The notes: generated from the sequence alone by a model not told the origin. 64,000 bases of DNA from Tranzscheliella williamsii (GCA_023212725.1 JALBYF010000043.1:62001-126000), one strand, 5' to 3'; positions 45,907 to 56,546 are shown, counted from the stretch's first letter. Translations and numbers: made by a program.

Positions 45907-48900
45907 ATGGCGAGGCATGCGCGCCTGCCGAGCGCTTCGTACGACTCGGATGCGACAGCGTCCGACGCCACCGTGGAGGAAACTGCCACCACGGCGCACG
46001 GCGGCCGGTACAGGGATGATGACACAGCCGCGGCGCATACCACCTATCCACCGCGCCACGTCTCCTCGTCGGCAGATGTGAGCGACAGTGCAGACGAAGA
46101 GGATGCACTGGCCAAGCTGCCGCTCGACGACGACGAAGAGGTAGGCCTCATGCAGGCCGACCGCGCCAACCGCTCGCGCTTCCAGCGCAAGCCGGTGTGG
46201 ACCCGCCTCGCTCCCTCCTTCCGCAGCGAGAAAGCGCAGACATCTACTACCGCAGGCTGCTTCATCTTTGGCGGCGTCATCCTCGGCTTCCTCCTCTGCC
46301 TCCCCCTCCTCCACTGGCTCTCAAGCTCATCAGCCCGCACCTCCTCTTCTACTCCGCCAAATGGCCACGCCTCGTCCTCACAGACAGATGCCTCCCTACC
46401 GCTAGCTGCGAATTCGACAGCGTGGAAACAGCCCGCCTCGTCCAATGATATTGCGGGCCATTTCGCCCTTTCCAACACCCAGCGCTTCAAGGTTGACTTT
46501 GAAGATCCCGGTTGGGAGACCGTGGCGCAGTCTGCCGCCGGGACCGGGCTTTCGCTGCAAGAGGTGACTTCCTTCAAGACGTACGACGGCAAGGACCTCA
46601 TGGGCCTCGATATGGATACCGTCTTCGGCGGCACTCTTCTTCCTCAGAGTAGCGACCTGACATGGAGCGAGGAAGACCGCGACGAAGGCGTTTTCACCCA
46701 TGTCGACTGGACCAACCGCGACATCTGGGTCGAAGACGTAACCCATGCACGGCATCAGAAGACCGGCACCGGCAAAGTAGCCTCCTTTGGCGGCAAGGTC
46801 CGGCTTGTGGAGGGCAAGGATGTGCTCAGTCCCAGCGGCCAGATGCTGAGTTGGACCAGCTTCAAGGTAGCTCCGGACATGAAGTGGATCCTCTTCTTCA
46901 GCGAAGAAGTCCAGCAGTGGAGATACAGCAAAAAGTACCACGTCTGGCTGCATAACATTGCCGAGAAGCGCACCGTCCCGATCGGTGCCGGGCCTTCGAA
47001 GCCTCCTCAGGTCTCGTACGCGGCGTGGGCGCCGATCGCGCGCGGCGCCTTGGTCTCCTCGGAGCCTCCAGGTATTGCCTACGTCGAGCAGAACGATCTT
47101 TACTTCATCCCAGCAGCCGGAGCCGCACCGGTCAGAGTGACGCAGGACGGCGCTGCCACCCTCTTCAACGCGGTCCCAGACTGGGTTTACGAGGAAGAGA
47201 TCTATAACACAGACTATGTCATGTGGTTCAGTCCTGGCGGTTCTAAGCTCGTCTATCTGCGGCTCGACGAGTCCGCCGTGCCGTTGTATAAGTTCCCAGT
47301 CTACAATCCAGACCCCTACGTGGCCGGCAAGACGACTCCGTACCAGACGATGACGCAGATGAAGTATCCCAAGCCAGGCTCGCCGAACCCCACTGTCAGC
47401 GTCAAGATGATCGACCTGGACGAAGTGAGACGGGCCGCTCGCACCGCCGCAGTGCTCCGTCCAACGCAGTATGAGCTCCACAGTCCATTCAGTCCGAAAG
47501 GCAAGTCGAACAACCCAGTCGATCGGATCCTGTCTAGCGATAAGGGTATCCGGGGCCGGCTCGTCACCGAGGTGAAATGGGTGAGCGATGATCAGCTGCT
47601 TGTCCGCGAGGTGGACCGGTACAGCGATGTGATGCGGCTTGTGCTCTTTGACCTCGGCCGCGACAATCTCCCCAAGACCGCCTCGGCGGGCGCGGTCGAT
47701 CTGCAGGGCAAGGTCGTCCGTCGCCAAGACGCGCGCGCAGATAAGAGCGGCTGGATTAGAGCAGCGCAGACGATCGAGCCTCTCTCGCACCACAACCTCT
47801 CCGTTGGAAAGACGGCGTACCTTGACATCCTCGTCTCTCCTCAGGGCTTCCGCCATCTCGCTTTTTTCGAATCGGCGACTACAGAGCAGCCTACGTTCCT
47901 CACTTCGGGAGCCTGGGAGATCGACGAGCTGAAACACGTCGACGCCAAGCGCGGCAAGGCCTACTTTATCGCTGCACGCCCCACGCCTGCTCTGCGCAAT
48001 CTCTACTCGGTCGAGCTGCCGGACTGGAAGACGCGGGGCGCCACCGCCTTGTACAAAGCCAAGGAGCCCGTGCCTCTGACCGACGTCACCAAGCCTGGCA
48101 CCTACGATGCCAACTTCGACCCAAAGGGCGCCTACTACGTGCTCAACTACCAGGGGCCGGACGTGCCATATCAACGGGTCCTCGGCGTCGACAACAGCGA
48201 CTTTGTTCTGGAGCTGGAAGACAACAGCCTGTTGCGCCAGATTTCTAGCCAGTACGTGAAGCCCTCGAGCGTGTACTACAACATGGTGCTCAACAGCACC
48301 ATGGCCGACGGAAGCGCCGTTGTGGCCAGCGTACAGGAGATTCGACCGCACGACTTTGATCCGTCCGGCGCGACCCGGTATCCGGTGCTGGTCCGGGTCT
48401 ATGGCGGGCCGGACTCGCAGCTGGTCGACGCGCGATGGAACCGCGCCGACTGGCATCAGTACGTTGCCTCTACGCTTGGCTATATCGTGCTGGTGGTGGA
48501 TGGGCGCGGGACGGGGTACAGGGGGCAGGCGTACCGCGCCTCGGTGGCGCGCCAGCTCGGGCGCGTCGAGGCAGAGGACGTCAACCAGGCGGCGCAGCTG
48601 GTCGCGACGCTGCCCTACGTCGACGAGACGAGGATCGGCATCTGGGGCTGGAGCTACGGCGGCTACCTCACCGGCAAGGCAGTCGAGCGCAACACGGGCA
48701 TCTTCTCGCTGGCCGTCTCCGTGGCGCCGGTGACGCGCTGGCAGTTCTACGACTCGGTCTATACCGAGCGATACATGAAGTCGCCGCAGGAGAACAAAGC
48801 GGGCTATGCAACCGCAGAGATCCACGTCAACAACGCGTTTAGCAAGACAAAGTATATGCTGATGCAGGGCTCGGCGGACGACAATGTCCACTTTAGCAAC

Positions 48901-49158
48901 TCGGCGCATCTGCTCGACTTGCTCACCAAGGCCAAGATCCGCGGCTTCCGCTTCCGCATGTTCACCGACAGCCGCCACAGCATCAAGACCCGCGGCGCCC
49001 ACCGCGAGCTCTACGAGGAGCTGACCGCTATGCTCCGCAACGTGTGGGGCCCCGGCGGCCGCCGTGATCCCAAACCGCCTCCCACGGCTGCCGCTGCCAG
49101 CGGCAAAGCCAGACCCGGCCTGCACAATTCCGTCGAGAGAGCCAGAACCGACGTCTAG
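45907..49158 (+). CDS. Type II membrane dipeptidyl aminopeptidase (DPP IV family, Ste13/Dap2-like)
   Basis: 1083 residues. A cytosolic acidic N-terminus of about 115 residues precedes one membrane segment (GCFIFGGVILGFLLCLPLLHWLS, about 116-138), giving type II topology. Next comes a DPP IV beta-propeller (DDQLLVREVDRYSDVMRLVLFD and similar blades; DWVYEEEIYNTDYVMWFSPGG contains the double-Glu motif that anchors the substrate N-terminus), then an alpha/beta-hydrolase domain. Catalytic Ser is in GWSYGGY (about 915), Asp in GSADDNVHFSNS (about 991) and His in DSRHSIKTRG (about 1022). The family removes X-Pro or X-Ala dipeptides; Ste13 trims mating pheromone in the Golgi and Dap2 acts in the vacuole. 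The exact compartment is open. It is longer than yeast homologs (about 820-930). Confidence 0.94.
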   Translation: MARHARLPSASYDSDATASDATVEETATTAHGGRYRDDDTAAAHTTYPPRHVSSSADVSDSADEEDALAKLPLDDDEEVGLMQADRANRSRFQRKPVWTRLAPSFRSEKAQTSTTAGCFIFGGVILGFLLCLPLLHWLSSSSARTSSSTPPNGHASSSQTDASLPLAANSTAWKQPASSNDIAGHFALSNTQRFKVDFEDPGWETVAQSAAGTGLSLQEVTSFKTYDGKDLMGLDMDTVFGGTLLPQSSDLTWSEEDRDEGVFTHVDWTNRDIWVEDVTHARHQKTGTGKVASFGGKVRLVEGKDVLSPSGQMLSWTSFKVAPDMKWILFFSEEVQQWRYSKKYHVWLHNIAEKRTVPIGAGPSKPPQVSYAAWAPIARGALVSSEPPGIAYVEQNDLYFIPAAGAAPVRVTQDGAATLFNAVPDWVYEEEIYNTDYVMWFSPGGSKLVYLRLDESAVPLYKFPVYNPDPYVAGKTTPYQTMTQMKYPKPGSPNPTVSVKMIDLDEVRRAARTAAVLRPTQYELHSPFSPKGKSNNPVDRILSSDKGIRGRLVTEVKWVSDDQLLVREVDRYSDVMRLVLFDLGRDNLPKTASAGAVDLQGKVVRRQDARADKSGWIRAAQTIEPLSHHNLSVGKTAYLDILVSPQGFRHLAFFESATTEQPTFLTSGAWEIDELKHVDAKRGKAYFIAARPTPALRNLYSVELPDWKTRGATALYKAKEPVPLTDVTKPGTYDANFDPKGAYYVLNYQGPDVPYQRVLGVDNSDFVLELEDNSLLRQISSQYVKPSSVYYNMVLNSTMADGSAVVASVQEIRPHDFDPSGATRYPVLVRVYGGPDSQLVDARWNRADWHQYVASTLGYIVLVVDGRGTGYRGQAYRASVARQLGRVEAEDVNQAAQLVATLPYVDETRIGIWGWSYGGYLTGKAVERNTGIFSLAVSVAPVTRWQFYDSVYTERYMKSPQENKAGYATAEIHVNNAFSKTKYMLMQGSADDNVHFSNSAHLLDLLTKAKIRGFRFRMFTDSRHSIKTRGAHRELYEELTAMLRNVWGPGGRRDPKPPPTAAAASGKARPGLHNSVERARTDV

Positions 49159-49618
49159 CCCTTGTACCGCACACTATACTTGCATCACAACGCTCCATCC
49201 AGGCGCCAATCCATTGCTGTCAAAAAGACTAGCTTGTGCCGTGGTGGACCAGACAGAAGGGCAGTCCTCGCAGACCTCCCTGCCACATCATCGATTATGC
49301 GGGCAAAGGAGTGGAAACCGACATGGAATCCCGCAATTAGAGCTTCTGCGGTCTGGAATTAGAGCTCGATGGAAGCGGCGGCGGTCGGAGGAAAAGCCTG
49401 TAAAGCGAGCAAACTACGCCATCCAGTTGGCCGATAGCGTGCCTGCATTGCCCGCGAAAAGTATCAGCGCGGGGGGGTGTGCGCCTACCAAACACAGGCA
49501 GCTTGCGCCCTTTCCTCTGTCCCTACCCTCATCATCGTTTCGGTCCAGCGACGGGCAGGACGCGCATTAGAGCTGAAGGGCGTCCGTGGCCTCTCCTTGG
49601 CGCTGGTCTGCAAGTACC
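49159..49618. other. Intergenic region
   Basis: 460 bases between the peptidase and the permease, same strand. Nothing was recognised beyond probable 3' UTR and promoter. Confidence 0.45.
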
Positions 49619-51337
49619 ATGTCTCCTCTCGACGAAGCTGCTGCGGCGGGCTACGTCCTGGGCGAGGGCGATGCGACCGACAAGCTCCAGGCGGAGGAGT
49701 CTGGGCGGGATACGAGCGCTGATGGCAAGTCGGTGGCTTCGATGCGGGGCGAGGTGCCGGTGGCCAAGGAGCTGGAGGCGGGGGTAAGCGCCGCGGAGGA
49801 GCGGGATCTGAAGCGCGGGTTGGGGCAGCGGCATCTGTCGATGATCGCGCTGGCGGGGTCGATCGGCACGGGGCTCTTCCTGTCGCTGGGCGGGGCGATC
49901 CAGACGGGCGGGCCGCTGGGTGCGCTGATGGGCTACGCCACGGTGGGCGCCATCGTCTGCGCGGTCCAGTTCGCACTCGGCGAGACCTCGGCACTGCTGC
50001 CCGTGACCGGCTCGTTCGTGCGCCACGCCGAACTCCTCCTCGACCCCGCCTGGGCCTTCACCGTAGGCTGGAACCTGGTCTACGGCAACACACTCTCGAT
50101 CCCGTCCGAGATCTCGGCCATCTGCGTGCTCTTCCAGTTCTGGACCGACCTCAACTCGTCCGTCTTTATCGTCGTCTTTATCGCACTCACCTTCGGCGTC
50201 GGCATGGCGCGCGTGCGCATCTTCGGCGAGGTCGAGTTTGCCTTTGCCTCGCTCAAGCTGCTGACCGTGGTGTTTCTGATCCTCTTTGGGCTGGTGGTCA
50301 ATCTGGGCGGGGTGCCGGGCGTCGAGCGGATTGGGTTTCGCTACTGGCGCGATCCGGGCCCGCTGGTGGAGCACATTGGCACGGGCGCCTGGGGCGGCTT
50401 TCTGGGCTACTGGAGCGTGATGATCAATGCGGTCTTCTCCTTTGCCGGCGTCGAGTCGCTGGCGATGGCGGCGGCAGAGACGCGCAATCCGGCGCGCGCC
50501 ATCCCGCGGGCGTGCAAGCGCGTGTTTGCACGCATCGTCCTCTTCTACCTGCTGGCAGTGCTCGTCGTGGGCATGCTGGTCGCCAGCGACGATGCGCGCC
50601 TCGACGATGCGTCCGGGACCGCGGCGCAGAGTCCGTTCGTGATCGCGGTCCAGGCGGCTGGCTATCCGGCGGTCGGGTCCGTGGTGAATGCCGTGGTGAT
50701 CAGCTCGGCCTGGTCCTCGTCCAACCAGGCGCTCCTCGCCGGCTCGCGCGTCCTCTACGCCCTCGCGCTCAAGCGGCAAGCGCCGCGCTGCTTCCTCCGC
50801 ACCACCTCCTGGGGCACCCCCTACCTCTGCGTCGCGTTCTTCAGCCTCTTCATGCTGCTCAGCTTCATGGCACTCTCCAGCGGCGCACTCACCGTCTTTT
50901 ACTGGTTCGTCGCACTCACCTCGGCAGGCGTCCTGGTTTCTTGGTCCACCATCCTGGCCAACCATCTCCGCCTTCGCCGCGCGCTGCGCATCCACGCCAT
51001 CCACCCCTCCGAACTCCCCTGGAGCCACGCATGGACGCCGTACGCCTCGGCTGCCGCCCTCGCCATGTGCCTCGCCATCCTGTTTACTGGCGGCTTCGCC
51101 GTGTTTACCCGCGGCAACTGGGACGCCAATGCGTTTGTCGCTGCGTATCTCGACATCCCCCTCGTCGTCGTTGGCTTTCTCGTGTGGAAGCGCTGCCGCC
51201 GCACACGCGCCGTCCGCCTCGCTGACCTCCCCCTCCGCCATCTCCTAGACTCCTCCGCCGCGCGCATCGCCGCCGACGACGCACGCGATCACCCCACCCG
51301 TGGCCCGCTCCGCCTCATCAGCTGGATCTGGGACTAG
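49619..51337 (+). CDS. Fungal amino-acid permease (APC superfamily, YAT family)
   Basis: About 572 residues from MSPLDEAAAAGYVLG. After an 80-residue hydrophilic N-terminus, the YAT signature begins: LKRGLGQRHLSMIALAGSIGTGLFLSLGGAI, then GPLGALMGYATVGAIVCAVQFALGE and LPVTGSFVRHAELLLDPAWAFTVGWN. Eleven to twelve membrane segments can be traced (for example FAFASLKLLTVVFLILFGLVVN; FSFAGVESLAMAAAETRNPARAIPRA; LLFLVVALTSAGVLVSWST-like region near the end). These plasma-membrane proton symporters import amino acids. The specificity is not readable. The GVESLAMAAAETRNP motif is the conserved TM6-7 loop of the family. Confidence 0.92.
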   Translation: MSPLDEAAAAGYVLGEGDATDKLQAEESGRDTSADGKSVASMRGEVPVAKELEAGVSAAEERDLKRGLGQRHLSMIALAGSIGTGLFLSLGGAIQTGGPLGALMGYATVGAIVCAVQFALGETSALLPVTGSFVRHAELLLDPAWAFTVGWNLVYGNTLSIPSEISAICVLFQFWTDLNSSVFIVVFIALTFGVGMARVRIFGEVEFAFASLKLLTVVFLILFGLVVNLGGVPGVERIGFRYWRDPGPLVEHIGTGAWGGFLGYWSVMINAVFSFAGVESLAMAAAETRNPARAIPRACKRVFARIVLFYLLAVLVVGMLVASDDARLDDASGTAAQSPFVIAVQAAGYPAVGSVVNAVVISSAWSSSNQALLAGSRVLYALALKRQAPRCFLRTTSWGTPYLCVAFFSLFMLLSFMALSSGALTVFYWFVALTSAGVLVSWSTILANHLRLRRALRIHAIHPSELPWSHAWTPYASAAALAMCLAILFTGGFAVFTRGNWDANAFVAAYLDIPLVVVGFLVWKRCRRTRAVRLADLPLRHLLDSSAARIAADDARDHPTRGPLRLISWIWD

Positions 51338-51514
51338 CTCCTTCCCCTTCTCCCTTTCCCCTTCTTTCCGCTCTACCTTTCTACCTGACGCGTAGACTGG
51401 CGATACTTTGTGAAGGTTCTGCTTGCGCCCGTCACAGATGAAGATGACCTGGCTTAAGCAGGGTGGATATACTATAGTACAAATGCAAACGGCGGCGCAG
51501 CACGTGGCGGGGTG

Positions 51515-53113
51515 CTAGGTCGCAGGGGTGCGGGCGGCGGGGCGGCCGCGGGAGCGAGAGCGGCTGGGGGTGGCGGCGCGCCAGACACGGGCGATGTCGG
51601 GGCGGAGGCGGGCGCGGCTGGTGGCAGGCGACGTGCGCGAGGGCGAGGGCGCGGCGCGCGGCTCGTACGTGTACTTGCGCGCCGGCGGCAGCTGCCTCGG
51701 CGGCTCGCCGTCCTGGTCGCACAGCTCGGCAAGGCAGGGCGAGTAGAAGATCTCGCCCTTGACCACCTTGGTCAACGTCAGCGCCGACACGCAGAGCCAC
51801 AAGACTACCTCGACCAGCGCCAGCACCGTCCCCACGACGCGAAACGCGCCCGAGTCGAGCTCGGAGCCAAACTTGATCGCCGCAGTGGCAAACACCCCGA
51901 GCGGAAACGTAAAGCCCCACCAGCCGAGGTTGAAGCTCAGGCTCGAGACCAGATACAGATCCAGCAGGCTGGAGACCGCCAGACAGAGCCAGACCAGCCC
52001 GACGCCCCAGATGACCAGAGCTACGGGCACGCTGACGGCGTAGATGGCGGCGGCCATGATGCGTGCGCTCTCCGGCGTGGTGCTGGAAGCGGCACCTAGC
52101 CATTGGCCGGTCTCCTGATTGAGCTTGTAAAGGACGGAAGAGATCTGCATCAGCGCGAAACTGCCCTGGCCGCAGGGCCCGAGTGGCAGGAAGGTGGAGA
52201 CGATCAGTTGTGCGGGGGGGATCTTGTAGATGGCGAGGCGGGCAAAGTAGATGGCCATCAGGAGAAAGGCAAAGCCGAAGCCGGTGCCCCACAGAATCCA
52301 GGCGACGATGAGGGTCAGCTTGGCCTCGGCGGGAGGCAGGATCTCGGCGACCAGGCCGCCCGAGGCGGCACACACGATGGTGGTAACGACGGGGAGAAAC
52401 CACACGGCGGTCATCTTGTCGAACGAGTGGATGTGGCGGGTGAATTGGAGGAAAGGCAGCGCAATGCAGGTGGCGAGGGCGAGGAGGGCGTCGATCCACC
52501 AGAGCGCCCATGTGAACTGGACGAAGCGTGGGCCCCAAGCGGGCGCCGCAGAGACGGCACATAGGCTGACGATGGTGGAGAGGCCCATAGGAAACGTGCC
52601 GATGAAGAGAGACTGGGTGGGGTGGAAGAGCATGATGGGGAAGAGACTGGGCCATATCGTATACCTGGCGATGCTGAGGGCGAGGAAGACGACGAAAAGG
52701 ACGACGTTGAGGCCGAAGATGAGATGGGAGATGATGGATAGGCCGTGGAATTGATATGGAAGCTGGTGGAGAAGGAGGGCGGTGATGCCGGTGCCCATGG
52801 TGACGCTGAACCAGCTCGGAGTGAAATGGAGGATGGTACGGCGCAGCGCGGCGGGCAGCCTTGGACATGGCGACGGCAGCGAGGTGTTGGCGGACACGGG
52901 CTCTTCTGTCGAAGGAAGCGCTGGCAGATGATGCGACGAGGAAAGCGAAGGCGAGGCGAACAAGCCACTCGGGTCTTCTGGCGGCGGCACAACCGGCTGA
53001 CTCCAGGAGCGGTTCAGCAGAACATCAGCATGGTCGCCGCCACCGGCCCCGGTATTGGGGCCGGCTGGATCGTGTGCGCCTGCAAGATCCGCATGTCCCT
53101 TCTCCAGATCCAT
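51515..53113 (-). CDS. SSU1: TDT-family transporter, Ssu1-like sulfite efflux pump
   Basis: 532 residues. After a hydrophilic N-terminus of about 90 residues, RTILHFTPSWFSVTMGTGITALLLHQLPY is the typical first helix of the tellurite-resistance/dicarboxylate transporter (TDT) family. Ten membrane segments follow (for example LIFGLNVVLFVVFLALSIARY; LFIGTFPMGLSTIVSLCAV; KMTAVWFLPVVTTIVCAASGG; FLPLGPCGQGSFALMQIS). The FLPLGPCGQG motif and similarity of HIHSFDKMTAVWFLPVV favour the Ssu1 sulfite branch over Mae1-type malate permeases. Ssu1 exports sulfite across the plasma membrane. The C-terminal tail is rich in Arg/Pro/Ser. Confidence 0.88.
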   Translation of the reverse strand: MDLEKGHADLAGAHDPAGPNTGAGGGDHADVLLNRSWSQPVVPPPEDPSGLFASPSLSSSHHLPALPSTEEPVSANTSLPSPCPRLPAALRRTILHFTPSWFSVTMGTGITALLLHQLPYQFHGLSIISHLIFGLNVVLFVVFLALSIARYTIWPSLFPIMLFHPTQSLFIGTFPMGLSTIVSLCAVSAAPAWGPRFVQFTWALWWIDALLALATCIALPFLQFTRHIHSFDKMTAVWFLPVVTTIVCAASGGLVAEILPPAEAKLTLIVAWILWGTGFGFAFLLMAIYFARLAIYKIPPAQLIVSTFLPLGPCGQGSFALMQISSVLYKLNQETGQWLGAASSTTPESARIMAAAIYAVSVPVALVIWGVGLVWLCLAVSSLLDLYLVSSLSFNLGWWGFTFPLGVFATAAIKFGSELDSGAFRVVGTVLALVEVVLWLCVSALTLTKVVKGEIFYSPCLAELCDQDGEPPRQLPPARKYTYEPRAAPSPSRTSPATSRARLRPDIARVWRAATPSRSRSRGRPAARTPAT

Positions 53114-53875
53114 CTCGATGCTATCGAAACACTAGCTGAGTTTCATGAGCGGTGGTGTGGAACGGACCGCCTTGCGTTTGCCTTGCTAAGGGCGGAAGAG
53201 AAGATGAAGAGAAACAACAACGTCTCTACTCATCTCTGCCAGGTGACTCCACCAACAGCATGGTGGGACGCTTTGACGTCGTGATTGGAATGCGTTGATG
53301 TCGTGCTTAGCCTCACCGTTGTCCATCAACTTAACAAACCCCATTTCCGCCCTTTCAACCGTGGTTCGCTCAGAATTCACATTACAACTCTACCTCGCAA
53401 TTAGTAGTGCGTGGCTGAGTTCCGTTTGCACAGACGTTTCCACGATGGTTTGACAGGAAATGTGTACGGCGGAAACAGTTACCACCCGTACTTAAAGTAG
53501 GTCGTGACTCGATGTTGCAGCTGCTCCACGGCCCACGCCACGCTCACTCCTGCTGCGCCTTGCCTGTAGCTTCCATCTCGCTGCTTGCAATGTGGCGGCC
53601 ATACGCACAGAGACCGCAATGTAAAGCATGTATGATGGATCACGATGAAAAGCATAGACCGTCGATGCACTGGCGAGACTGACTAGGCAAATCCATCGAC
53701 GCTGACAGAAAGCAACGGTGACGATGGTGGCTCGGTGTGATCACGATGCTGGACAAACAAGAGCTGGATGAGGGAAGTGGATGGTTCGGGGAAGTAGGCT
53801 ACTCAATGTGAAGAAGCCGGACATCCACGACGCTCCTGGGCTCTGGCGCGACTGTGGGCAGAGCGGGGTGATGAA
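53114..53875. other. Intergenic region
   Basis: 762 bases between the SSU1-like start and the 3' end of the DUF1349 gene, both on the minus strand. It should hold the SSU1 promoter. No gene was recognised. Confidence 0.45.
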
Positions 53876-54565
53876 TCAGTTCGGCTGGACGGTCCAGTCT
53901 GAAATGAGACCCGACGTTGCCTGGCTCTTGGGGCCACAGACCATGGCGCCGAGCCACCAGTCCTGCATGCCTTGTCCGGCGCAGAAGCCTTTGACTTCTC
54001 GCAAAAGGAAACGCTTGGACCCGTCATACGAGTAGTGGATGAAGATATCGGCGCCGGCTTTGTGGATCTCGATCCAGACCCTGTCGCAACTGTCTGGCTT
54101 CGGAGCCAAGCACCAGTCCGCATACGGATTGCGACTCACGGCACTGTTGTGCGGCGGCTTACCCTACCGTCAGCTTCGCCCAGCCATTGATCTCATCCTA
54201 CTTCACTGCGATGGGCAAACTCACCCGACATACTGAACGTCGCCTTCGTTCTCCACGCCGCTCTTGAGCCACTTGTCACCCAATCGGATGAACAGGGTCG
54301 TCTGCTGGAAACGCTCTTTGCCTTTCTGGCTCAGCCAGCCGCTGAGCTTCCACGACGAGGCGGCGTCCGCTTGATGGACTTGGTAGGCAACCGGGCCAGA
54401 ACTGCGATGCGCATCGCTCTCCGGTGCCGACCCCGGTGCCGTGTCCCACCAATCGGTGTCAGGACCCGAGTGCACTGTCACATCGAAAGACCCCTCCAAG
54501 CTGCCTGGTTTTGCATCGAACTTGGACGTTCCCGTAGGGTCGTGGAATTGCCACCTATCCGACAT
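53876..54565 (-). CDS. DUF1349 family protein (concanavalin-like fold), two exons
   Basis: Exons 54565-54225 and 54143-53876 encode about 202 residues from MSDRWQFHDPTGTSK. The donor GTGAGT and acceptor CAACAG restore frame through QYVGAVSRNPYADW. Family marks: TDWWDTAP near the N-terminus, KLSGWLSQKGKERFQQTTLFIRLGDKWLKSGVENEGD in the middle, then RVWIEIHKAGADIFIHYSYDG and KGFCAGQGMQDWWLGAMVCGP. DUF1349 proteins are widespread in fungi and bacteria and resemble lectin/laminarinase beta-sandwiches; the yeast member (YBR053-type neighbourhood not implied) has been called regulation of enolase protein 1, but the biochemical role is unknown. The open frame continues upstream of the chosen start to 54820 without similarity. 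Confidence 0.85.
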
Positions 54566-55070
54566 GCTATTGACTCTGGGTCGGGGACGCCAGCGATGCG
54601 GTTCAGGAAGCGAAGCGGGGTTGAAGGCACAGACGACGAGGGAACACAACACGAGTCTGACTGCAAGGCCTGTGTGGGGTACTCTCGGCCCGATTCGGCC
54701 TCGCTGCCCGGCTTCCATGCACCGACGTCCGCTCGCCTGCCTTTTGCAGCTCAGACCTTGGATAACCACATCGGCGAATTCGCGGCTTGCTAATTCACCG
54801 ACATTCGCCTTTTCCCACAATGCTCATCCTCTCGCTGCCCTGGCGCTCCTCATCTCTCGCTGCTCTGGTTCTGCTCAGACGCTGATCTGAGCGCTTCCCG
54901 CCACTTCACCACCGGGCCTTTGGTCGGCTACCTAGCAATCATAAGACTTTTCTGCGCGCAGCTCTGTTCCAGGTATATAACATTCGGGAAAGAGCTACGT
55001 ATCCTTTCCGCACGCCCGTGTTACGCCCCCGTATGCTGCAATAATCGCGAATGTAACTGTCGCGGCCACT
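54566..55070. other. Divergent promoter region
   Basis: 505 bases between the DUF1349 gene (minus) and the MFS transporter (plus), serving both. The TATA-like element at 54974 points to the MFS gene. Confidence 0.5.
54974..54980 (+). promoter_or_regulatory. TATA-like element upstream of the MFS transporter
   Basis: TATATAA, 91-97 bases before the start codon, in an AT-richer patch. A good core-promoter candidate. Confidence 0.55.
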
Positions 55071-56546
55071 ATGTCGTCGTCTCAGGTTCATACTCTGGAG
55101 CTTGGCAACCCGGCCAGGCCCAGGCACGCTCTTTCGAACTCCAGTCCGGTTGAACAACATGGTCTGCGCCTGGCCGTCAAACGTGCGCTGAGCAGTCTCA
55201 CATATGGCAGCGATAAAACCACGTTCCTGAAAGAGGCCAGCTTATACACCTGCTTTGGTCTCGCCGGCTGGGTCGACGCCACTCCTGGCGCCTTACTCCC
55301 CGCGATTCGAGACCACTACCACCTGGACTTTGCCGTCGTCTCGATGCTCTTTGTCGGCAATTTCTTCGGCACGGTCACGTCGGCCTTCATCACTACCATT
55401 CTGGTCGACAAGATCGGCTTTGGCAAGACCGTCACGCTGGCCGGCGCCCTTGGGATCATTTTTCCCGTCCTTTTCCTCACCCTGCCGCCGTTTCCGGTCC
55501 TCGTTGTCGGCATGGCTTTTGTCGGCGGCTGCAACGGCATGCTCGAGGCGCTTGTCAACGTGTGGATGTCGCAGCGGCCGCGGGCCAACGTGCGCCTCGG
55601 CGTTGCCCATTTCCTCTACGGGTTCGGCGCGCTCTCGTCGCCCCTGGCTGCGATTCCGTTTGTCCATGTCGGCCGCGGCGGGCCGGCGTTCCAGCACTTT
55701 TTCTTCGCCTCGCTCGGACTTGCCATCGTCACTTGTCTGCTGGTCACTGTTGCCTTCCGGCTTCGGCGCGAAGAGCTCGTTGAAGGCACGCACGAGAGCG
55801 GTGCGGAAGCGTTGGAGCTGCGCGACAAGCCCGCACTGGACGCCGGCTCGGTGGGGACGCCTTCGGGCTCGACTGTACCGCGGGCGACGCAGGGGCTTGG
55901 CGCGGGCCAGAAGCTGCGGATCCTGCTGCGGCAGCGATACGTGCAGATGCTGTCGATCTTTACCATGATCTACGTGGGCGCCGAGGTGACGGTGGGCGGG
56001 TGGACGTCGACGTTCCTGATCGAGGTGCGCAACGAGGAGGCGAATGCCAATCTGCTCGTCTCGGGCTTTTGGGGCGGGATTGCGCTGGGGCGGATCCTGC
56101 TCATCCCGCTGACCGCGCTGATGGGCGACGAGGTGGCGTGTCTGCTCTACCTCTGTCTGGCCGTGGGGCTGCAGCTGCTCGTGTGGCTCGTGCCCAGCGT
56201 CGTGGCCAATGCCATTGCGCTGGCGCTGCTCGGCCTCTTTCTGGGCCCCGTCTTCCCCATCATGATCCGCAGCGCCAGCCGCAGCATCCGCCCGCGCGCC
56301 TTCCTCACCCCCGCCATCGGCTTCATCTCCGCCTTTGGCTCCGCAGGCATGGCGCTCCTCCCGCTCATCGTCGGCCTCGCCTCCCAAGCCGCCCCCTCCG
56401 GCATCCGCATCCTCTCCCCCATCCTCCTCGCCCTCCTCACCACCCTTGTCCTCCTCTGGGCCGCCGCCAACAAACCCTTCTTCCTCGCAACGCTCACCCA
56501 CCGCCCCCTCCCCGAATCCATCCACCTCGACAGCCGCGTCGACTGA
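55071..56546 (+). CDS. Major facilitator superfamily transporter
   Basis: 491 residues. About 12 membrane segments are visible: TCFGLAGWVDATPGALLPAIRDHY, FAVVSMLFVGNFFGTVTSAFI, FGKTVTLAGALGIIFPVLFL, PVLVVGMAFVGGCNGMLEAL and, in the second half, MLSIFTMIYVGAEVTVGGWTSTFLI, GFWGGIALGRILLIPLTALMG and others. The pattern GLAGWVDATPGALLPAI plus the large-branch GFWGGIALGR resembles the FucP/Bsc6 type fungal sugar-permease-like group. No substrate-defining motif is seen. The C-terminal half shows strong G/C codon use, as in neighbours. The 3' end converges with the P5B ATPase gene. Confidence 0.9.
   Translation: MSSSQVHTLELGNPARPRHALSNSSPVEQHGLRLAVKRALSSLTYGSDKTTFLKEASLYTCFGLAGWVDATPGALLPAIRDHYHLDFAVVSMLFVGNFFGTVTSAFITTILVDKIGFGKTVTLAGALGIIFPVLFLTLPPFPVLVVGMAFVGGCNGMLEALVNVWMSQRPRANVRLGVAHFLYGFGALSSPLAAIPFVHVGRGGPAFQHFFFASLGLAIVTCLLVTVAFRLRREELVEGTHESGAEALELRDKPALDAGSVGTPSGSTVPRATQGLGAGQKLRILLRQRYVQMLSIFTMIYVGAEVTVGGWTSTFLIEVRNEEANANLLVSGFWGGIALGRILLIPLTALMGDEVACLLYLCLAVGLQLLVWLVPSVVANAIALALLGLFLGPVFPIMIRSASRSIRPRAFLTPAIGFISAFGSAGMALLPLIVGLASQAAPSGIRILSPILLALLTTLVLLWAAANKPFFLATLTHRPLPESIHLDSRVD

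Noticed and set aside
46402..49125. A 907-codon open frame antisense to the dipeptidyl aminopeptidase gene
   Set aside because: It mirrors a strongly GC3-biased gene, has no recognisable domain, and the sense strand encodes a complete, well-known enzyme.
49532..51241. A 569-codon antisense frame over the amino-acid permease
   Set aside because: Charged, repeat-poor shadow of a clear transporter gene; no domain.
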